A stretch of DNA of 64,000 bases. It comes from Pohlia nutans. Lineage: Eukaryota; Streptophyta; Bryopsida; Bryales; Mniaceae. The stretch is taken from positions 4,848,001 to 4,912,000 of the forward strand of contig CM040087.1 in NCBI GenBank assembly GCA_022496805.1, given 5' to 3'. Shown here piece by piece: positions 58,398-64,000 of this stretch (positions within the stretch are counted from its first letter, which is position 1; each line of letters begins with the position of its first letter). Below the pieces are notes generated by a model. It saw only the letters and a program-made list of their open reading frames with translations, was not told where the DNA came from and made no database searches. A program made the translations under genes and the position numbers.

Positions 58398-58762
58398 AGG
58401 GCCGCTTCACACTATGGCCTAAGGTCGAGAGGCCGTCGGTTTCCACCAATCAAATTGCAAGAAACCATGGTTTCGGCCTCTCGACCCTTCACAGTAGAGG
58501 CCAAAGTCCAAAGGCCGTGGACCTTCAAAATGCTTACATGGCAACACTTTTTGACCAAGGTGAAGACCTCTCGACCTCTCGTTTGGGTCCTACATTTTGC
58601 AAGACCCGTCACCATGGTCGAGAGGCCGTCGATTTCTTTTCATAAAAAATGAAAACTATATTTTATGCCTATTTTCAGTAGATTTCTTTGGACTCTCAAC
58701 AAAGTTTGGACTCTCAATCCCACGGCCTCTCGACTTGGACGGCCATAGTGTGAAGTGGCCCT
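58398..58762. mobile_element. GC-rich inverted-repeat MITE (365 bp), hAT-like termini
   Basis: Left AGGGCCGCTTCACACTATGGC and right GGCCATAGTGTGAAGTGGCCC are inverted. GGCCTCTCGACC and its complement recur several times inside. It sits directly upstream of the trihelix gene leader region. Three overlapping ORFs here reflect base composition, not genes. The target duplication is unclear. Confidence 0.65.
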
Positions 58763-59159
58763 AAGTTACCAGAGCACAAGACCCAGCAAATGTAGGAGCA
58801 CAAGACCAGCGTGGAACAGTCGCAACGTGACAGAGTCCACGTGGATGGTGCTCTCCGGTTCTGGCGCCGCATCTTGGGATGCAGGCCTTCCGTCGTCTCG
58901 CACGCTGTCCCGTGGCTTTTTTCCATTTCCTTCCGTCTTTTGCAATCCATTTGACAATCTGGGACTGAGATGACGGACGTTTTCCAAGCTCACTCTCATG
59001 AATCACTCACTGGTCCCACTCCACGCTCACCTGCACCTTCGCCATCGCCAGTTCCAGTTCTTCGTCGACAGCGTGTCTGACGACGACTGCCCTTTTTTTG
59101 ACTTGCTCGCCCTCAAGTGGCAGCCTTGTTAAGTAGCCAGTCAGACGGAATCTCACTAC

Positions 59160-59816
59160 CTTGGACCCCCTGTCATCATCTTCATCACCTCCCTCACCTT
59201 ACCCTTCCCTTCCTTCCTTTGCGTGCTTGCCTGCTTGCCTAGACTCCCTCACCTCGCTTCCTGGAGCTAACTTAGCGCGGCTCATCTCAGCCAGGTGGGA
59301 TCCTAGACTACTCTCCCTGTCTCTGCACAAGCTTATGTTTTGGCTTGTTTTCTGGAGCCCTTGTTGTTTTCTTGCAATGGCCATGCCTTAGTGCTGGCGA
59401 GCCGGTTTCTGACACTGCCGGCTAACCCTGACGGCATGGTCAGTGGTTGCGGTGCTGGTGTCTTCATGGATCTCGAAGCTTTTTAGCAACTGGCAAGCTT
59501 TGTGAGTAAGCTCGAATTTCGAACCACGTGCACACGATTGTGTGTGTGTGCGTGTTTCTGAATATAGTCTTTCTGAAACGGCCACTAGATTGTCTGTCAG
59601 TTTTGTTGGTGTTATGGTGTATGAAGGTTTTCATATTTGATTTAAGTGAAGTCGAACGTCTTTTTTGTCAAGTACCGCAGGTTCAAAGTTCTTAAACATG
59701 ATGTGTTTTATGTATTGAGATTTTTTTTTGCTCTTGTAACAGGAGGAGAGTGAACCAAGTTGGATTTTGTCTGGATCTGGGATACGTGCTAGCAGCAACT
59801 GTGTCTCGCTATGCAG
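59160..59816 (+). promoter_or_regulatory. Probable leader exons of the trihelix gene
   Basis: A CT-rich stretch at 59165-59260 is typical of plant 5' leaders. Candidate donors and acceptors are TTTGTGA|GTAAGC (59509) and TTGTAACAG|GAGGAG (exon from 59743). A leader exon then ends CTCGCTATGCAG|GTGATT with the donor at 59817. No transcript evidence is available. Confidence 0.4.
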
Positions 59817-60090
59817 GTGATTTTTAGACTGTGTTTTGCGAGTGGAAGTTACTGTTGTTGTGGGTACTCGGCTTTGTGGCTGTTGAGGGAATGATTTTTG
59901 ATCTGCTGAAGGATTTCAGAGAGTGGGTGAATGAATGAATGGCCATTGAATGCTTACAGGTGTGTTGGATGGTGCGACAGGGAGTTTCTTGAATGTGTAG
60001 GGACTCAGTTGAATTATCAGAACGGGCTACTACGTACTGTTGTAGGTCACGGGACCGTGCAGGTTCTCATCAACCTGCTTAATTTCTTCC

Positions 60091-61311
60091 ATGCAGCCAA
60101 GTAGCGGCGAGCATTTGGCTCTCTTTTCTCCTGGAGTGCTAGACAGCAGCGGCTATGGCGCGTGGGGTGGCCCGAGCTTCAACGCGCCCATTGTATTCTC
60201 GGAGTCCGGGGAGCTGAAAACACAGTTGACGAGGGGGAAACGATTCAAGGATTCACGAAAGATCTGGAAAGATGATGTGCCAATGGAACAATTCCAGGAT
60301 TACTCACTTGACACCGCAGGGTTGAACTGGACTGAAGCTCCGGAAGTTTGGAAGGACATGAAGGTGTTGGAGAATACTACTACTACTAATAATATTAATA
60401 ATAGCAAAAGTAGGAGAAAGGAGAGGAAGGAGGAGAGCTCCGATGGGGAGCGAAAAGGAGGAGGTATGAGTGCGGCCAGGAAGCGCAAGCGGAAAGAGAT
60501 CGAGACGGCCGTCCCGTGGACAGAAGAGATGGTGCAGTACTTGTTCGAAACGAACGACGACGTGCACCGCCGCCTGTACATCGAGAGCCGCGGCAAGGTG
60601 AAGAACCAGAAGAAATGGGACCCTATCATCAAGACCATGCAGGAGAAGTTCCACCGCGAGTTCACGAAGAACCAGTGCGAGAGCAAGTACTGGAAGGTCC
60701 GCCGCGAGTGCACCAAGTACAAGCTGCGCCTGGAGAAGCGCGCCGCACAGAACGAATCCTCGGAGCTACAGGGTAATTACGGGCACGGGAAAGCCGTCCG
60801 GGAGCTTCTGAAGCCCAAATTCTACGACGTCTGGCTCCAAGTTGCTGGGGAGAATTCTTCGGTCATGCCGGAGATTGAGGTCTCCTCGGGATCCGAGGAC
60901 GAGATGGTGCCTCAGGAGCAACATCCAAGCCACAACAAAAATGCGCCAGCGGTAGCTGATCATGACGGTCTGGAAGGAGGAGAAGATGCTGGTGATCCCC
61001 ATGGCCACCGCCACTCCTCCAGCTGCGCGATTGTGCGCGAAATGCAGCAGCTCATCACGGTTCGCCTGGAAGCCTCGGAGAAGCGCGAGGAGGCGCTCAA
61101 CATCCGCGCCGAGCTCACCATGGAGCTTCTGCGGCAGCACATGGAGCGCATGGAGCGCACGGGGTTGTCCGGCGATGACGCGCGGCAGCGGCAGCTGCAG
61201 ATGATCGAGGGCGTGGACAACAAGCTGGATAGGCTTGTCAATGGACTGGGCACTTTGAACAAAAACATCGGCGCTATCATTGGCAGACTCACATCCATTC
61301 AACGATCATAG
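60091..61311 (+). CDS. Trihelix (Myb/SANT-like, GT-factor type) transcription factor, 406 aa
   Basis: The single open frame has one trihelix-type DNA-binding domain near residues 140-215. Its conserved hydrophobic/aromatic positions are in VPWTEEMVQYLFE, KKWDPIIKTMQEKFH and NQCESKYWKVRREC. A basic nuclear-localisation cluster (ARKRKRKE) precedes it, and an upstream low-complexity Thr/Asn/Ser run lies near residues 95-105. The C-terminal third (about 310-400) is a heptad-rich coiled coil (REMQQLITVRLEASEKREEA.., HMERMERTG.., GVDNKLDRLVNGLG), suitable for dimerisation. Expected role: nuclear DNA-binding regulator. The target is unknown. CDS GC content is much above flanks. The start is MQPSSGEH. 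Because the bases at 60091-60096 also form a perfect splice acceptor, the start may come from an upstream exon (59811-59816) without changing the protein. Confidence 0.85.
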   Translation: MQPSSGEHLALFSPGVLDSSGYGAWGGPSFNAPIVFSESGELKTQLTRGKRFKDSRKIWKDDVPMEQFQDYSLDTAGLNWTEAPEVWKDMKVLENTTTTNNINNSKSRRKERKEESSDGERKGGGMSAARKRKRKEIETAVPWTEEMVQYLFETNDDVHRRLYIESRGKVKNQKKWDPIIKTMQEKFHREFTKNQCESKYWKVRRECTKYKLRLEKRAAQNESSELQGNYGHGKAVRELLKPKFYDVWLQVAGENSSVMPEIEVSSGSEDEMVPQEQHPSHNKNAPAVADHDGLEGGEDAGDPHGHRHSSSCAIVREMQQLITVRLEASEKREEALNIRAELTMELLRQHMERMERTGLSGDDARQRQLQMIEGVDNKLDRLVNGLGTLNKNIGAIIGRLTSIQRS

Positions 61312-61964
61312 GATTGAATGGAATTCATGTCAGTGCTTGTTTGTTGTTTTGGTTTAATTTGTTGTAGATCGTAGATTAGGATTCACCGAGGTGACTAAAC
61401 CTTCGACACACTTGCTGGACATGTTGTTGCATGGAAGCAGGAAACGGAGAGAGTGATAAGGCCACCGCAATGACGATGACGCCTAGGCTGGGTTTCTAGC
61501 TCGCCTGGAAGGAAATGGAGAGAGTGACATTCATCAGTGAGTTACTGGCTACTTGTTAAATTTGGTTACTTGTTTGTGAGCATTGTAGTGTCTACCTTTC
61601 CAAGGAGGCACGGTCCACGGTAGTACTTGCTCTCTAGGTCCCTGCGGCTTAGTTAGTAAAATTCTGCCAACTTACTAAACTGATCGCCAACAAGCTCTTT
61701 GTACACTCTCTAGAGAGTTTTGGAGCAGATGCCATCTGGGTCCATGTGACCTGGTTAGTAGAACTACTCCCAACAGGCTCTTTGGATTGGATTTTGAGAG
61801 CATGTGCCATCTAGGTCTTTGTGACCTAGTTACTAGAACTACCCCCAACAGGTAGAGTTTTGGAGCAAATGCTAGTTAGTAGAATTATCTCTAACAAGTT
61901 TTTTGTTCACTCTGGTCTTTGGGTTGGAGTTCAGAACTAAAGTCTAGTGGCTTAGTTAGTATAT
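61312..61964. repeat. 3' region with degenerate ~110-bp tandem repeat
   Basis: After the likely 3' UTR, phrases such as 'ccatctaggtctttgtgacctagttagtagaactactcccaacag' recur about four to five times between 61640 and 61960 and once more at 62140-62170. Spacing is near 100-120 bp. Confidence 0.55.
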
Positions 61965-61969
61965 AATTA

Positions 61970-62090
61970 GAAGAACTCCGGTCCTCTTTTTAGAGGAAGA
62001 ACTCTGGTCCTCTTTTTAGAGGCCGGCGAGAATAAAGTGTCTGCTCGTCCCACCCTTGATACAATGCCCACTGGACAAAGGATCAGTGGT
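61970..62090 (-). mobile_element. SINE-like short retroposon, copy 5, with duplicated hairpin
   Basis: The hairpin CCGGTCCTC TTTTT AGAGG occurs twice in tandem, followed by GGCGAGAATAAAGTGTCTGC and the CAATGCCCACTGGACA block. The target duplication is not clear. It lies inside the degenerate repeat. Confidence 0.6.
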
Positions 62091-62169
62091 AGTACCGTAT
62101 ATAGCTACTTAACAATCTCTTTAGTTTTGGACTGTTATCTAGGTCCATGTGACCTAGTTAGTAGAACTC

Positions 62170-63402
62170 TTTATTTGTGATGGTCTTTAGGACCACAGTT
62201 TGATAAGAAGCGCTGGATTGAATTGCCATGAGCGCTGTTGATGGGTTTGGGAAGTATATAGCAATGCAGTATTTTGCATTAAATAGTACTATTATAATTA
62301 CTAGATACTAGTTAGTAAAGGATAATTATGTGTGAAGCAAGGGTTCATTTTTTGGCATGTGTAGGTGGAGAGAAAGGGAGGTCACTGTTGTCGCTGACCT
62401 TTGAGAATTTGCATGAACCTTATTGAATTGCAATGTTACTGTTGCAGTCGGCATTAATAAACTTCGGATATATATAATCTTTATTGATCATGTGTCTTGA
62501 TTCTTGGGTAACGTTCCTGGACTGGTATGAGTCATTGAATTGTTTTCATTGTTACTGTCTTGATTGAGGGTCAAGTTGCAATCCTCATTCAAAAGTGGTT
62601 AGATCCTTCTTGTTCACGAGGGTTTAGGGTTGATTTTGGGGTTACTATCATTTACAGTTTATTTACATGGTGTGAAAAAATTAAAATAGAAACTAAGAAT
62701 TGTGTTTTAGGTGCTTATTTGATTGTTTGCAGGTGGACATACTTTATGCCAAGTTCATTCTTCAAGGGTGAATCTATTGGACTAGATTCAATTAATCCTT
62801 CAAGAATTGCATAAAAAAAGGAGATTGAAGCATCTCAATTTTTGTGTATTCTCAAACGCTGTCTTGCAAGAGCAGCCATTGGGATGCTTTAGGTATCTAT
62901 TCTCGTGCAAAATAGGGGTTTTATGTTCGTGCATTTAAATTTTGGATTATGTTGTTAACTTCTCTCTGCTAGTCTGGTGCATGGAAGCATTTCAGAGGTG
63001 GCCAAGGAGCTCATTCCATTCATTACACAACTTCTAGTGGACTAAGAGAAACCAGTTTGAGCTGTGACTCGTGCCTAATTTGCATTGATTTTGTTTCATT
63101 GGTGCTACCTGATTGAAAAATGAAGAATTGCAGAAAAACCTCTGGGGGAATGACTTGATAAGTGTACCACTTTTAGTAGTGTGACTTATGTCTAACTCAT
63201 TTTATGTGTGCTAAAAATTTCGTTTTTAACACCATGTATATAGTTGCAGCCATTGTGTCTATAAAACCCTCTAATATTTTTAGGTGGGAATAGGTTGGTC
63301 GGTACCTAAATGATTTACACATGGAAACTTGAATTGTAAGTTACCAAGTTTGTTGGTAAGTTGTAGATGATTGCAAAGCTACACTACTTTTTGCTAATAG
63401 TG
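62170..63402. other. AT-rich intergenic DNA
   Basis: I see no gene. ORF 62560-62814 has no domain and ordinary AT-rich composition. Confidence 0.4.
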
Positions 63403-63769
63403 GAGTTATCCTTAAAGTCCATCAAATTTTGAAGAAGATACCGTGAATTTTTCTTTATTATACTCTTATTTGTTCACTCCAAATAGTTAGAAGGTGTGGA
63501 AGATCTTGGTGGTTTATCATTATTAGGTGTGTAAGAGGTGTGTAAGAGCTTGGTGGTCTTCAAAAGTTTTCAAAAGTTTTTTAGCACCAAGAAAGGAGCT
63601 AAAAAACTTTTGAAAACTTTTGAAGACCACCAAGCTCTTACACACCTAATAATGATAGACCACCAAAATCTTCCACACCTTTTAACTATTTAGAGTGAAC
63701 AAATAAGAGTATAGTAAAGCAAAATTCTTTGTAGATTCATCAAACTCAAGGTGACTTTACGGATAACTC
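63403..63769. mobile_element. Large foldback element (367 bp)
   Basis: GAGTTATCCTTAAAGTCC at the left is inverted as GGACTTTACGGATAACTC-like sequence at the right. The arms (about 175 bp each) pair over almost their whole length around a loop near 63590. The inner 48 bp match nearly perfectly. The left arm contains a tandem duplication GTGTGTAAGAG. No coding frame. Confidence 0.75.
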
Positions 63770-64000
63770 AAGTGTGTGTGGGTTTATAGTGAGGGAGGGT
63801 AATTAGTGAAGGTGACACTAAAATGTGATTTGAGATGTGCAAAATGAAGATTTCAGTCACTTAGTAAAAATTTCAGCCCTCGTCAATTTAATGATTTGTA
63901 AAAATAGAGCATGGCTTTAGAATTAGTATCACATGCAAAAAATAATGTAGTGCTAATATGCAGGTCCATGGCTGCCATTGTCATAAGGTTCTTTAGCCTT
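63770..64000. other. Intergenic DNA at window edge
   Basis: I see nothing that can be supported. Confidence 0.4.

Noticed and set aside
58382..58652. Overlapping ORFs near the trihelix promoter
   Set aside because: They lie inside an inverted-repeat MITE and arise from its GC-rich repeated blocks. No domain or signal.
60300..61302. Several minus-strand ORFs of 112-178 codons
   Set aside because: Antisense shadows of the GC-rich trihelix coding sequence.

Overview
The window looks like nuclear DNA of a land plant. It holds an intron-rich SMG1 gene with plant-like exon sequences, an intronless 60S ribosomal protein L27a gene of the usual plant length (146 aa), a plant-type trihelix (SANT-like) transcription factor gene, Ty3/gypsy and Ty1/copia remnants, and CACTA and Stowaway-type MITEs. 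A Tc1-like DD34E transposase relic and many TTAA-bounded piggyBac-type MITEs are unusual for a seed plant, so I lean towards a bryophyte, lycophyte or other seed-free plant. That placement is inference. Gene density is low: three confident genes and one small secreted-protein gene in 64 kb.

Layout. 0-4.4 kb: the end of a Ty3/gypsy polyprotein, its presumed 3' LTR carrying a 180-bp tandem repeat, then a truncated antisense Ty1/copia element. 4.4-15.3 kb: AT-rich intergenic DNA with a 352-bp tandem repeat (3 copies), CACTA-type foldback MITEs, an exon-like Rossmann fragment, and a nested repeat cluster at 11.0-12.1 kb. 15.4-30.7 kb: SMG1 on the plus strand, about 26 coding exons, the kinase of nonsense-mediated mRNA decay. 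30.7-33.8 kb: intergenic, with one inverted-repeat element and one exon-like fragment. 33.8-34.24 kb: RPL27a on the minus strand with an upstream telo-box. 34.5-55.1 kb: repeat-dominated. It has at least a dozen TTAA-bounded elements, some sharing boundary TTAA sites in chains, a LINE-like RNase H ORF, a broken Tc1-like element, a SINE-like family and a small secreted proline-rich protein gene. 55-58 kb: AT-rich with nested MITEs. 58.4-61.3 kb: an inverted-repeat MITE, then the trihelix gene with a leader intron. 61.3-64 kb: degenerate repeats, a SINE-like copy and a 367-bp foldback.

The genes do not form a pathway and are independent eukaryotic transcription units. The most novel material is in the repeats: (i) the TTAA/CCCCTAAAGGNCC MITE families, (ii) a roughly 90-100 bp two-hairpin retroposon-like family with 10-13 bp target duplications, and (iii) the Tc1-like element with a double set of inverted ends. 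Coordinates were read by eye. Splice junctions are predictions from GT/AG and reading-frame continuity.
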